NCBI GenBank assembly: GCA_017615635.1
Contig: JAFZZR010000099.1
Span: 1 to 64,000 of the forward strand
DNA: 64,000 nucleotides
Reading direction: 5' to 3'
From: Lentisphaeria bacterium
Lineage (GTDB): Bacteria > Verrucomicrobiota > Lentisphaeria > Victivallales > UBA1829
Part shown: piece by piece, positions 39,434 through 48,379 of the stretch
Numbering within the stretch: the stretch's first letter is position 1
Layout: the number at the start of each line of letters is the position of its first letter
Translations under genes and position numbers: made by a program
Notes under the pieces: generated by a model
What the model was told of the DNA's origin: nothing
Database searches by the model: none
What the model saw: only the letters and a program-made list of their open reading frames with translations

Positions 39434-41733
39434 GTTGTTTCCTTTCTCTTGTTTTGTGCCTCTTCCGTGTATCGCGTGAAATTCTCCATGCACCGGCGGT
39501 ATGCGTCGAAATCGTACGGCGCAGTACCCAGCAGTGCGTGATTGTAATACGTCTCTCTGCCGTCATCCCATTCCAGCAGAAGGATCTGCATGGACTTCGG
39601 GCGGTGATCGAACCATTTGAGTTCACAGCTTCCGCCGGAGGGGACAGAGTATCCGCCTTCCGCCAGCACTTCGCCGGAGGCCAGATCGAGCACACGCCAG
39701 GATCCGGCGGCTGCATCGCCGCGGTCATTGACCATGACCGGGACCGCCCGCCAGCTGACAGGCTCCGGCAGAATCAGACAGAGCTCCTGCTGGGCGCGTT
39801 TGACATAATCGAACGCCTTTTTGCGCTCCATATAGAAATCGATGAGCGCCTCCGAGCATTGCGGCCAGCCGTCCAGCAGATTCCAAAGCATCAGTCCGCC
39901 TTTTGAACCGCGATGGATGCGGAACATTTCCACAAACGTCTTCATGGCTTCGGCGTGAACGATCTGCGATTTCTCGATCAGTTCCCCGAAAGTCTCCGGA
40001 GTCCCGCCGAACGACCGTTCCGCCAGTTTCAGCAGCAGCGGGACCCGGAAAGAGAACGAGGGATGTTCCGCATTAAAGGGAGCCGTGGCATGAACGTGCC
40101 AGGCAGAGACATTGTCCCGTACAGCCGAGACGGACAAGGCGCTTTCCGGCAGGTACCGTTTCAGGGAGGAGAGCGGATTCATGCCAGGGTATCCCACTTC
40201 ACTGATGAATGCGCAGCGGAAGGAATCATGATAGTAATCCGATTTCCAGTCGTAGCGGTCGCCCCAGGGATGAAGTTCCGGCGGCAGGAATCGTCCGGAA
40301 GCCCGCCATACCTCATCGCTGAGGAAAGGCGAGCTGGGGATGTATGCGGTTTCCGGCGCATATTCTCCCACGGCCTCCGGAAGGATCCGGCGCGTAACGG
40401 CATTGTGCGAGGGCGGCAGGTACGGCGAGCTGCTCCTGTGGATCACATCGCATTCGTTGTCGCCGCACAGCAGGGCCAGAGACGGATGATTGCGAAGTTT
40501 TTTCAGGATGGATGCGGCCTCTTCTGCGACTTCATGCAGGAACCAATCATCGTGAGGGGGACATTCGCAGGCAAACATGAAATCCTGCCAGACCATCATG
40601 CCATGCCGGTCGCACCAGTCGTAGAAATCGTCATCCTCATATACACCGCCGCCCCAGATCCGCACCATATTGCAGTGCAGTTCCCGCGCGGCCTCCAGAG
40701 CCTCGAACCGCCGGTCCGCGTTTTCGCCGTGCAGCGCGTTCACCGGTACGTGATTGATGCCTCGTATGTAGATTTTCCGCCCGTTGACAATGAAGTCGAA
40801 CCGGTCCTCCGCTGCCCCCTGTGCTTTCTCCCGGTAATCCAGCGTGATCGTGCGTACGGCGGTATGGAATTTCCGGACTGCTGCACACCGTCCCCGCAGA
40901 AATAGTGTCAACTCCGCTTCGTAAAGAGGCGCATCGCCGCTTCCTGCCGGCCACCAGAGTTTCGGATCCGGCAGGAAAAAGTAGGTTTTGCCGCAGACGA
41001 AACGAGGCGTGAATCGGTGCGTGAAGCGCTGTTCGCCGCATGTGAGTACAAGCTCCGCCGAAAAGTCATCCAGCTCCGCCTCGTCGGTCCGGAGGCTCCA
41101 GTTGAGATAAAAAAGCGCTCCCTCCGGCAGGATCTGAATCGTCCGGAGATAAAGCTCTTCCCAGTCCGTAGGCGAATTGATCTCGATCCGTACAGGACGC
41201 CACAGCCCGGCGCCGGGCAGACGAGGCAGGATGTCCCATCCAAAACTGTGCCGGGCTTTCCGCAGATAGAGAGCTTCGTAGTTGTAGTCCTGCGCCCGGG
41301 CATGGGCGGGAACGCGAAAACGCCGTGCATAGTTCACCGGGGACTGGAGAAGGACTTTCAGTGTATGCGTTCTGCCGGGCGCAGTATATGCGGTAATGTC
41401 AAGCCGCTGTTCCACGAACATATTGCGGCTCTGAGCTATCCGTTCTCCGTCCAATATGTACTCTGCTATGGTGTCCACTCCGCCGAACACCAACTCCACG
41501 CGTTCGCCGTCGGCAAAATCAGGTGTGGCAAAAGTACTGGTATATTCAAAGTCCAAGTATTCGAACGGACGGAACGCCAGGGCGTTTTCTCCATTGAACG
41601 GATCCTCCGCCTTTCCGGCGCGGACGATGTCGGCAAGGACGTTGCCGGGCACCCGTGCCGGGATCTCGACGGGCTGTCCGTCCTGCGGCGTGTATTTCAG
41701 CCGCCAGGGAGACGTCCACGGTATCACCTTCAT
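39430..41733 (-). CDS. GH2 family enzyme, beta-mannosidase type
   Basis: 767 residues from ATG 41733. The N-terminal sugar-binding domain ([31 protein letters not shown]) is typical of beta-mannosidases. The barrel has [20 protein letters not shown] and [11 protein letters not shown]. The acid/base appears as CGDNECD (usually GNNE) and the nucleophile Glu lies in FISEVGYPG. No signal peptide, so cytoplasmic. First gene of the operon, with the LacI operators over its promoter. Confidence 0.9.
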   Translation of the reverse strand: MKVIPWTSPWRLKYTPQDGQPVEIPARVPGNVLADIVRAGKAEDPFNGENALAFRPFEYLDFEYTSTFATPDFADGERVELVFGGVDTIAEYILDGERIAQSRNMFVEQRLDITAYTAPGRTHTLKVLLQSPVNYARRFRVPAHARAQDYNYEALYLRKARHSFGWDILPRLPGAGLWRPVRIEINSPTDWEELYLRTIQILPEGALFYLNWSLRTDEAELDDFSAELVLTCGEQRFTHRFTPRFVCGKTYFFLPDPKLWWPAGSGDAPLYEAELTLFLRGRCAAVRKFHTAVRTITLDYREKAQGAAEDRFDFIVNGRKIYIRGINHVPVNALHGENADRRFEALEAARELHCNMVRIWGGGVYEDDDFYDWCDRHGMMVWQDFMFACECPPHDDWFLHEVAEEAASILKKLRNHPSLALLCGDNECDVIHRSSSPYLPPSHNAVTRRILPEAVGEYAPETAYIPSSPFLSDEVWRASGRFLPPELHPWGDRYDWKSDYYHDSFRCAFISEVGYPGMNPLSSLKRYLPESALSVSAVRDNVSAWHVHATAPFNAEHPSFSFRVPLLLKLAERSFGGTPETFGELIEKSQIVHAEAMKTFVEMFRIHRGSKGGLMLWNLLDGWPQCSEALIDFYMERKKAFDYVKRAQQELCLILPEPVSWRAVPVMVNDRGDAAAGSWRVLDLASGEVLAEGGYSVPSGGSCELKWFDHRPKSMQILLLEWDDGRETYYNHALLGTAPYDFDAYRRCMENFTRYTEEAQNKRKETT

Positions 41734-41758
41734 TTTCAGCCTCGTTCGGTTGCGGAAA

Positions 41759-41814
41759 ATTATCTTGCGCAAAATAATCCTCAGCTAATATACAATATGT
41801 TGCGCAAATTTCAA
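41759..41814 (-). promoter_or_regulatory. GH operon promoter with paired LacI operators
   Basis: Minus strand -35 TTGAAA (41814-41809), 16-bp spacer, -10 TATATT (41792-41787). One TTGCGCAA (41800-41807) is within the spacer. A second (41765-41772), in the 20-bp near-palindrome 41759-41778, is just past the start site. Centre-to-centre spacing is 35 bp. This is the expected layout for repression by the divergent LacI protein. Confidence 0.75.
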
Positions 41815-41900
41815 GACTCCCCGACATTTTTTGTTGAAAAAATCCGTTTCGAGAGTATTTTACCTGCAATCTGATCGATACGGAACAGGAAGTCTTCTTT

Positions 41901-42923
41901 ATGGCGCGAAGAGCAGGAAAAGTCAGTATTCTCACCATGGCCGGGGAACTGGGGGTCTCCCCCTCCACGATCTCCCGCGTCCTCAATAATCGTGCCGGGG
42001 TGGGCGAGGCGACCCGGAGTGCGGTACTGGAGCTTGTGCGGAAATACGATTTCAAGCTGAACTACCCGCAGCGGCATCAGCCGCAGATTGCCACAGTGGT
42101 GAGTTCCAGAAGCGGCATCTCCGGCTATACCAGCCGGGTCCTGACCGGGATCTACGAGTATTTTTCCAGACATACGTTCCGGGTCAATACCATCGTCCTC
42201 AATCCGGAGAGCGACAGTTCCATTCTCGAAGCCGTGCGGGAACAGCAATGCTCGGGCGTCATCCTGATCCAGCCGATGTATTTTTCCGGACAGCTGCCGC
42301 AGCTGGTCGCCAGCGGTCTGCCGGTTATGGAAATCGACAGCGATTCCGGAATCCCCGGGATCGGCTGTATCGATAACGACGCCTATTCCGGCGCGGTCGA
42401 ACTGACCCGTCATCTTCTGGATCTTGGACACCGTAAAATCGGATTCCTGCTGCGGTGGCCGGACAGCCTCAACCATATTCAGCGGCTCAAAGGCTACAGA
42501 GAAACACTGGCGGAAGCGGGAATCACCGGTATGGATAAATGGGTGGTGTCCGATACGAAATTTTCCGTTGAACCGGGAGAGAATGCGGGGGCCATGCTGG
42601 AGGAGCTTCTGCGTCGGGAGCCCGGTATCACGGCGGTGATCGGGGTCAACGACGAGCTGGCGCTGGGCGCCATGCACCGCGCCGTCCGATCAGGCATGAG
42701 GGTCCCGGAAGATCTGTCTGTTGCCGGATTCGACGACACGGATTTCTGCCGTCTGACCATTCCGGAAATGACCTCAGTGACACACCCCTGCCGGGAAGCG
42801 GGGCTCCGCGCTGCGGCTGCGATAACCGCCTATATCGAATCCAACGGCAAGACAGCGCTGCCGCGAGAGGTTTTGTCCACGCACCTGGTCCCCCGCCGAT
42901 CCACCGGACCGGCACCTCACTGA
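41901..42923 (+). CDS. LacI family transcriptional regulator
   Basis: 340 residues. The N-terminal HTH and hinge (ILTMAGELGVSPSTISRVL, then NNRAGVGEATRSAV) is standard LacI. A periplasmic-binding-protein-like sensor domain follows (IGCIDNDAYSGAVELTRHLL, GHRKIGFL, VIGVNDELALGAM, LSVAGFDDTDF). It is divergent from the GH2-GH9-GH10-GH20 operon with paired TTGCGCAA sites between them, so it most likely represses that operon until a released sugar binds. Confidence 0.95.
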   Translation: MARRAGKVSILTMAGELGVSPSTISRVLNNRAGVGEATRSAVLELVRKYDFKLNYPQRHQPQIATVVSSRSGISGYTSRVLTGIYEYFSRHTFRVNTIVLNPESDSSILEAVREQQCSGVILIQPMYFSGQLPQLVASGLPVMEIDSDSGIPGIGCIDNDAYSGAVELTRHLLDLGHRKIGFLLRWPDSLNHIQRLKGYRETLAEAGITGMDKWVVSDTKFSVEPGENAGAMLEELLRREPGITAVIGVNDELALGAMHRAVRSGMRVPEDLSVAGFDDTDFCRLTIPEMTSVTHPCREAGLRAAAAITAYIESNGKTALPREVLSTHLVPRRSTGPAPH

Positions 42924-43057
42924 CGGGAGAAAAGATTGTCCAGAAGAATTTTGGAAAATCGCGGATAATCATTTCTTTTGTCAGTTGAACGAAACATGCA
43001 CACGAAAAGACAGTTAAGCCACCGGCGGGATACGGCAGGACGAGGCAGGCACACCCG

Positions 43058-44569
43058 TTATTTTCCGATCAGGATCCGGGCCCCGTGGCGGGGAAGATTC
43101 ATTTTCAGTTCCGCGCTCCGGCCGATGTCCCGCCGCTGCCAGGGATCGTACAGAAGAGTTTCGTCCGGCAGACGGAACTCCAGAAGCTGGGCGGAGTCGG
43201 ACAGGTTGAAAAATCCGTAGGCGGCCCGGCCGCCGGCCAGAGGTTTGCGGTAGATGCGGATCTCCCGGATCACATTGCCGTTGTTGTCATAATCGGTCTC
43301 ATTGCGGATCATGACGGTGCGGCCGGAAACATCCTGATTGACGGCGAGCATATCCTCGTTGGAGAAGAGGTCCAGCGTGAATTCGTCGATCTGCTCGAAA
43401 TTGCAGCTGAGCTGAACGGGACTGGAAAGGAGAGTCCATGCGGAGAAGCAGAAGATCATTTCGTCGCGTGTCAGTTCGGATTTGAATGCGTAGGGATGGA
43501 CCGGTCCCAGAGCCAGCATATCCAGATCGTACCAGGCGCCGGGTCCGGTATGGGGCAGCCAGGCGTCGGAGGTGCGCAGCGTGGCCTGAATGGAATCCCA
43601 GCAGGTGAGATTGTCGTTGTTGTCGCGGAACATATTGGCATACTTTTTATATTCGTCGGCCATCTGCGGGGGACAGTGAGTGGTCAGAGAATAAACGAAA
43701 TCGCGTTCGGTGGCAAGGAGAGCCTCCTTCATCCGGCGAACGTGTTCCAGATCGCACTCCGGCCAGTCATATTTGAGATAATCGAATCCCCACTGAGCCC
43801 ACTGCGCGGCGTCTTCCTTTTCCCGTCCGTTTATGCCGATGCCTCCGAAATTTCCGTTTTTGCCGATGCCCTTGGCGTAGCCCCGTTCGTCGGTCTGCAT
43901 CCAGAGGGAAAGATCGATCGGATAGTCCGTGCTGCCGCGGAAAAGCTCTTCCGGATTGGATCCCCAGGCGATCACCATGGGCGTGGAATAAATTCCCGCC
44001 TTCAGCCCGAGCGAATGGATCTCCTTCACCATGGCGCCCATATCCGGAAAGCGCTCGTTGGGGATCAGCGCCAGCGTATCCAGACGGCGTTTGCCGCCCT
44101 GCCAGCCGGAATCGAGATTCACATAGGCATAGCCGCGGGCCGCCAGCCCCAGCTGTTTTATATAGTGCGCCTGCTTCAGAATTTTTTCCTGATTCAGCCA
44201 GCGGTCCATGGCGTTCCACGAACTCCAGCCCAGAAGCGGAGACAATCCGGTCATGCCCGGATGCACCTTCAGAATAAAATCCTTTTCGTCCGCGCCGTGC
44301 CGGTTGACGGCGCGGATCCGGAGCGGATAATCGCCCTCTTCCGAAGTCTTCCCGGTCAGCTGTCCGGAAACGGGATCGAGCGTGATCCCATCCGGCAGGC
44401 GCCCTTCCGCCTGAAAACGAACGGGCGCTTCCCCGCGGACGGGGAACACATAGAAGCAGATCTTGCCGGGAGTCAGACCGAAGACAGAGGGGCCGTTGAT
44501 ATGGGGCTCCCCCTGATCGAACGGAAGGCGGGACGAGACGGATACGGTATCGGACAACAGATTCTTCAT
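43058..44569 (-). CDS. GH27 alpha-galactosidase with N-terminal Ig-like domain
   Basis: 503 residues from ATG 44569. Residues ~25-103 form a putative Ig (He_PIG-like) domain (LPDGITLDPVSGQLTGKT). The GH27 barrel begins PLLGWSSWNAMDRW (~111), with YAYVNLDSGWQ (~148) and the catalytic nucleophile Asp268 in YLKYDWPECD. The C-terminal domain is a beta-sandwich. No signal peptide is seen at this start. It cleaves terminal alpha-galactose. It reads away from the brnT-brnA module and has its own promoter. Confidence 0.92.
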   Translation of the reverse strand: MKNLLSDTVSVSSRLPFDQGEPHINGPSVFGLTPGKICFYVFPVRGEAPVRFQAEGRLPDGITLDPVSGQLTGKTSEEGDYPLRIRAVNRHGADEKDFILKVHPGMTGLSPLLGWSSWNAMDRWLNQEKILKQAHYIKQLGLAARGYAYVNLDSGWQGGKRRLDTLALIPNERFPDMGAMVKEIHSLGLKAGIYSTPMVIAWGSNPEELFRGSTDYPIDLSLWMQTDERGYAKGIGKNGNFGGIGINGREKEDAAQWAQWGFDYLKYDWPECDLEHVRRMKEALLATERDFVYSLTTHCPPQMADEYKKYANMFRDNNDNLTCWDSIQATLRTSDAWLPHTGPGAWYDLDMLALGPVHPYAFKSELTRDEMIFCFSAWTLLSSPVQLSCNFEQIDEFTLDLFSNEDMLAVNQDVSGRTVMIRNETDYDNNGNVIREIRIYRKPLAGGRAAYGFFNLSDSAQLLEFRLPDETLLYDPWQRRDIGRSAELKMNLPRHGARILIGK

Positions 44570-44623
44570 GTTCACATTCCCCGGGTAAAAAGGACGGTAA
44601 ATACGGAAAAGTCTCTTCCGTTC

Positions 44624-44665
44624 AATATAGCCCGGATTCGCCGTTATGCAACCGGACCGGTCCGG
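44624..44665 (-). promoter_or_regulatory. GH27 promoter with adjacent perfect palindrome
   Basis: Minus strand -35 TTGCAT (44651-44646), 16-bp spacer, -10 TATATT (44629-44624). The perfect 14-bp palindrome CCGGACCGGTCCGG (44652-44665) abuts the -35 and could be an operator. On the plus strand it is followed by T5 and could act as a terminator. Confidence 0.5.
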
Positions 44666-44666
44666 A

Positions 44667-44701
44667 TTTTTACGGGAAACGCCAGCAGACCGTGCTGCGG
44701 A
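44667..44701. repeat. 35-bp direct repeat, left copy
   Basis: Identical over 35 bp to 45423-45457, starting TTTTTACGGGAAACGCCAGC. Here it stands outside any gene, although its minus strand would still encode the residues STVCWRFP plus stop found at the end of the VWA protein. It marks the far edge of the brnT-brnA module. Confidence 0.9.
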
Positions 44702-44799
44702 TACGATGGACGGCCGTATTCCCCCTTCGGCGGAACCCTTCCTGCCGTAAGACGCGTTGCGCCTGAGCATTGAAAAAACTCTTTTCTATTCGAAATAAT

Positions 44800-44827
44800 T
44801 TGCAATGTTCTGTATGTATGCTATATT
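44800..44827 (+). promoter_or_regulatory. Promoter of brnT-brnA
   Basis: -35 TTGCAA (44800-44805), 16-bp spacer, -10 TATATT (44822-44827), 33 bp before ATG 44861. Confidence 0.65.
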
Positions 44828-44860
44828 TACAGTTGAACAAAATAACTCCGGATGGTGTCA

Positions 44861-45142
44861 ATGGATTTTGTTTGGGATGAAAGCAAGGCTGAACTGAATC
44901 TTCGCAAGCACGGCGTCAGCTTCCAGGAAGCCTCGACGGTTTTTGAAGATTATGATGCCCTGCAGATTTATGATCCCGATCATTCCGAGGAGGAAGACCG
45001 GTTTATCATGCTGGGAATGAGTTCAGCCTTGCGGATTTTGGTGGTCTGCCACTGTTACAGGGAGAACGAGGGGCAGATCCGAATCATTTCCGCGAGGAAA
45101 GCGACCAGAAAAGAAACAGCCACTTACAACGGGAGGAAATAA
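44861..45142 (+). CDS. brnT: BrnT family toxin
   Basis: 93 residues from ATG 44861 (an in-frame ATG at 44852 adds three residues). Starts MDFVWDESKAELNLRKHGV, the BrnT signature, followed by FEDYDALQIYDPDHSEEEDR and ending IRIISARKATRKE. BrnT is a RelE-fold ribonuclease toxin that blocks growth when free. It is followed 2 bp later by its antitoxin. The pair sits inside a segment bounded by 35-bp direct repeats. Confidence 0.93.
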   Translation: MDFVWDESKAELNLRKHGVSFQEASTVFEDYDALQIYDPDHSEEEDRFIMLGMSSALRILVVCHCYRENEGQIRIISARKATRKETATYNGRK

Positions 45143-45144
45143 AC

Positions 45145-45354
45145 ATGCGCAGAGAGTATGATTTTTCAAAGGGGATCAAGAATCCCTATGTGAGACAGAA
45201 GAAAACGGCAGTGACCATTCGTCTGGATCCGACGGCTGTTTCGTATTTCAAGCAGCTTTCCGAGCAGATGAATCTGCCGTATCAGACGCTGATCAATCTG
45301 TACCTGACCGACTGCGCACAGCGCCAGGTCAAGCCGAATATCTCCTGGCAGTAA
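45145..45354 (+). CDS. brnA: BrnA family antitoxin
   Basis: 69 residues. Begins MRREYDFSKGIKNPY; the C-terminal ribbon-helix-helix-like part VTIRLDPTAVSYFKQLSEQM and PYQTLINLYLTDCA is typical of BrnA. It neutralises BrnT and represses the operon promoter in known systems. Close coupling with brnT supports the call. Confidence 0.93.
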   Translation: MRREYDFSKGIKNPYVRQKKTAVTIRLDPTAVSYFKQLSEQMNLPYQTLINLYLTDCAQRQVKPNISWQ

Positions 45355-45422
45355 TCTCCGCCCCAGGTGCATATCGCCCATAAGGATCCGGGCCTTGTCC
45401 GCCGGGAAGTCGAGTCAACAGC

Positions 45423-45457
45423 TTTTTACGGGAAACGCCAGCAGACCGTGCTGCGGA
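45423..45457. repeat. 35-bp direct repeat, right copy in the VWA gene 3' end
   Basis: Identical to 44667-44701, offset 756 bp. It overlaps the last codons of the VWA gene (residues STVCWRFP and the stop). The two copies enclose 721 bp containing only brnT-brnA and its promoter. Confidence 0.9.
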
Positions 45458-46466
45458 GAGCCAGTCCCAGAAGCATGAATCCCGCGGCGCACCAGGCCAT
45501 TGTGGGATAATACTCCTTCCAGACAGTCATGGCGGGCTGTTCTGCGCCGGTTTTTTCCAGCTTGTCGATGGCCCGCATAGCCTGCGTCATGCCGTCCCCG
45601 TCGGCCGCGTGATAGTATTTTCCGCCGGTGATGGAAGCGATCTCGCGAAGCAGCTTTTCATCGAACTGTTCCGGATAGGGCTCGTATCCGAAAGGCGACG
45701 GCACATACGCATTGCCGGAACCGATGCCCACGGTATAGATGGTGACCTTGAACGTATCCGCCAGCTTCGCCGCCTCCTCCGGGGTGATCTGCATGGGAAC
45801 CGTGTTGGCGCCGTCGGTGAACAACACGACGATGCGGCTCTTGGAATCCATGTCCTTCAGGCGGTTGACCGCGCTGGCGATGGGCCCGGCGATTCCGGTG
45901 CCGTCGCCGATCATCTGGGGCTGCATCCGGAAGAGGTTGGCCAGCAGGAAAGCATGATCCAGCGTGGGCGGACAGATCACATAGGGGCGGTCCGCAAAGG
46001 CGATGAGGCCGATCCTGTCCCCGGGTCTGGATTCGATGAACCGGGCGATCGCCTGTTTCGAAGCCTCCAGCCGGTTTTTGAGCTTTTCCTTGCGCAGGGC
46101 GTCTTCCGTCTGGGCTCGGGAGTAATGCTGCGGGACATCGATGGCCGACATGCTGCCGGAGAGGTCCACGGCCAGAACGATATCGATCCCATCCGATTTC
46201 GCCCGGATCGTCTCCAGACCTTTCCGGGGTCTGGCCAGTCCGGCGATCAGGAAAACGCCCGCCGCGGCAAAAGCGAGAAAGACAAAAAGTTTCCGCAGAT
46301 CCGCACGCGGTCTGTCCTCCTCGCCTTCCGCCAGACGGAACGGCAGAAGCGAAGGCACGGTGAGAGACGGCTCCTTCCGGCGCCAGGCGAAAAACAGGAT
46401 CGCCGCGTACGGGATCAGCAGAAGAAGGAGCCAGGGATATTCGAACTCGAAAGGAAACGCAGTCAT
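45426..46466 (-). CDS. VWA domain membrane protein (BatA-like)
   Basis: 346 residues. Two N-terminal membrane helices (~10-27, WLLLLLIPYAAILFF; ~58-77), a von Willebrand A domain with MIDAS motif DLSGS (~100) and FTDGAN, and a C-terminal helix (~322-337). This is the BatA layout of aerotolerance-type operons with MoxR and DUF58. The C-terminal residues STVCWRFP are encoded by the 35-bp repeat. No BatB or BatC follows; the brnT-brnA module does. It overlaps the previous gene by 4 bp. Confidence 0.88.
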   Translation of the reverse strand: MTAFPFEFEYPWLLLLLIPYAAILFFAWRRKEPSLTVPSLLPFRLAEGEEDRPRADLRKLFVFLAFAAAGVFLIAGLARPRKGLETIRAKSDGIDIVLAVDLSGSMSAIDVPQHYSRAQTEDALRKEKLKNRLEASKQAIARFIESRPGDRIGLIAFADRPYVICPPTLDHAFLLANLFRMQPQMIGDGTGIAGPIASAVNRLKDMDSKSRIVVLFTDGANTVPMQITPEEAAKLADTFKVTIYTVGIGSGNAYVPSPFGYEPYPEQFDEKLLREIASITGGKYYHAADGDGMTQAMRAIDKLEKTGAEQPAMTVWKEYYPTMAWCAAGFMLLGLALRSTVCWRFP

Positions 46467-47473
46467 GATCTCTTCTCTCCCCCTTCCAGCGGATCCGGGC
46501 CGGGCCCGGCAATCAGCTTTTCCGCCCGAAACGCCGCATTTTCGAAGATATCCGAATCCGCGGTAAACCGGGCAAATTTAACCATATCGGCGGCTTCCAG
46601 AAAGCTCCGGAGGAACTTCCGGTCCGACTCCGTCACAGGGGAATCCGCCCGGTTCAGCTCCCGGAGGAACTCGCCGGTCGTCTGCCGTTCCGCACGGAGG
46701 TGATACTGCTCTTCCAGAAAGTGCCGGACGATGTCCGTAAGCTCCGCCATTGCCGCGGCGGCGGATTCCCGGCTCTGCTCCACCCGCTGCCGAAGCTGGC
46801 GGATGGCGTCCAGGGCGATGTCGCGCAGGCTCATGGCGGGAGCGGCATTCTTTCCGCGCCGCCGGAACAGGAAGACGGCCAGGACGGCCAGAAGGATCAG
46901 GACCGCGCCTCCGATCACGAAAAGAAGGATAGGATGCTTCTTCTCCTTTTCCGCGATTTCCCCGGCGGTAAGAAGCTCGTCCGCGTTATCGCCCGTATCG
47001 ATCTCGCTCACGTCCAGCGCCGGGATCTCCTCTTCGAACATGGTGAGATTCCCGTCCGGCCCGCGCACCGAAAACCGGAGCGTCCCCTTCCCCGTCTCGC
47101 CCGTCCGATAAGGCTGCAGCGGAAATTCAAGAGTCCAGTCCGTGGCGCCCCAGGTGATCTTCCCGGACCGGCAGACCGGATCGGAGATCAGCTGGACGCC
47201 GTCGCCGGGCGTCAGATCGGGCTTCTGCGGGAGCGATCCCCAGGGAGCCCGGACCACGACCGTGCAGAGGGCGGGCGATCCCAGAGCGACCTTGTCGCCG
47301 CCGGGAAATCCGGCAGGCTGAATCAGGACCGGGGGGGGCGGATTTTTAGAGATCCGGACATACTCGATGAGGCAGACGGCGCCGGCCAGGAGCGACAGGA
47401 TGAAGACACCCAGCACGGCATAAAAAAGGATCCGGAAGAAAGTATGGGATCTTCTGCGTTCTCCGTTCTTCAT
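46463..47473 (-). CDS. Two-helix membrane protein of the Bat-like operon
   Basis: 336 residues. A membrane helix at ~15-37, a periplasmic beta-rich domain (~45-165), a second helix at ~182-203 (ILLFVIGGAVLILLAVLAVFLF), then a cytoplasmic helical domain (~215-336, ELTDIVRHFLEEQYHLRAER). This matches the DUF4381/BatD-like partner commonly found between DUF58 and VWA genes; the family is inferred from position. Four bp separate it from DUF58. Confidence 0.65.
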   Translation of the reverse strand: MKNGERRRSHTFFRILFYAVLGVFILSLLAGAVCLIEYVRISKNPPPPVLIQPAGFPGGDKVALGSPALCTVVVRAPWGSLPQKPDLTPGDGVQLISDPVCRSGKITWGATDWTLEFPLQPYRTGETGKGTLRFSVRGPDGNLTMFEEEIPALDVSEIDTGDNADELLTAGEIAEKEKKHPILLFVIGGAVLILLAVLAVFLFRRRGKNAAPAMSLRDIALDAIRQLRQRVEQSRESAAAAMAELTDIVRHFLEEQYHLRAERQTTGEFLRELNRADSPVTESDRKFLRSFLEAADMVKFARFTADSDIFENAAFRAEKLIAGPGPDPLEGGEKRS

Positions 47474-47476
47474 TGC

Positions 47477-48358
47477 TCAGCTCCTTCCCCTGTGGTGTCT
47501 CCGGCTCCGGAAGAAGCCGATAAGCGGCCGGACGATGTCCTCTCCGGTGGTCAGATCCACCATATCCACGCCGATCCGGCGGAATGTCTCCTCGGTCTTT
47601 TTCCGGAGCGAAAGCTGCGCCGCAGCATATTTTGCGGAGGGAGCTCCGGCGGAGAAGAGCCGTCCGGTTTCGGAGTCTCTCAAATTCAGATGCATCCGGG
47701 CGAGAGCAAGTTTTTCCTCGAAGGGGTCATGCACGCGGAAGACGGCGGCATCGTGTTTCCGGTTCAGCAGTTTCAGACTGCGTTCGAAATCGCCGCTTTC
47801 CGCGAAATCGCCGATGAGGAATACGACGGCCCGCTTCTTCTGGGCGCGGGAGATGAATTCCAGGGGACAGGCCAGATCCGTTTTCCGGTTCGGCTCGGGC
47901 TCCCGTGCCACCAGTTCCCGGAGGATCCGCAGAACGTGACGGCGTCCGGCGCGCGGCGGGAGGAAGAATTCGATCTTATCGGAAAAGAGGATCAGTCCCA
48001 CCTTGTCATGGTTCCGGATGGCGCTGAAAGCCAGGAGCGCGGCGGCCGAGGCGGCGGTTTCCGCCTTGGTCTCTTCGCCGGATCCGAAGCGCATGGAGGA
48101 GGAGACGTCCACGGCGAGGAGCACGGTCAGCTCCCGCTCCTCCACATACTTCTTGATGTGAGCGGTCCCCGTCCGCGCCGTGACATTCCAGTCGATATCG
48201 CGCACGTCGTCCTCCGGTGCGTAGGCCCGGACTTCGCTGAACTCGATACCCCGGCCTTTGAACATGCTGTGATAGGCGCCGCCTATGATGTCCTCGACCG
48301 TTTTCCGGGTCCGGATCTCGATCTTCCGCACCCGGGCGATCAGTTCTCTGGTCTGCAT
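47477..48358 (-). CDS. DUF58 domain protein
   Basis: 293 residues. The DUF58 core FSEVRAYAPEDDVRDIDWNV (~40-59) and VLLAVDVSSSMRFG (a VWA-like DxSxS site) are intact. It is cytoplasmic, without membrane helices. In MoxR-DUF58-VWA operons it is thought to act with the AAA ATPase in assembling membrane or periplasmic complexes. It lies 21 bp after moxR. Confidence 0.92.
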   Translation of the reverse strand: MQTRELIARVRKIEIRTRKTVEDIIGGAYHSMFKGRGIEFSEVRAYAPEDDVRDIDWNVTARTGTAHIKKYVEERELTVLLAVDVSSSMRFGSGEETKAETAASAAALLAFSAIRNHDKVGLILFSDKIEFFLPPRAGRRHVLRILRELVAREPEPNRKTDLACPLEFISRAQKKRAVVFLIGDFAESGDFERSLKLLNRKHDAAVFRVHDPFEEKLALARMHLNLRDSETGRLFSAGAPSAKYAAAQLSLRKKTEETFRRIGVDMVDLTTGEDIVRPLIGFFRSRRHHRGRS

Positions 48359-48379
48359 GACCCGTTCCCCCCTGCCGGG

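Noticed and set aside
43085-44773. Long plus-strand open frame opposite GH27
   Set aside because: GH27 catalytic motifs on the minus strand are unambiguous.
44670-44861. Minus-strand 63-codon frame sharing the C-terminal residues of the VWA protein
   Set aside because: The similarity comes only from the 35-bp repeat; the rest overlaps the brnT promoter and shows no coding features.
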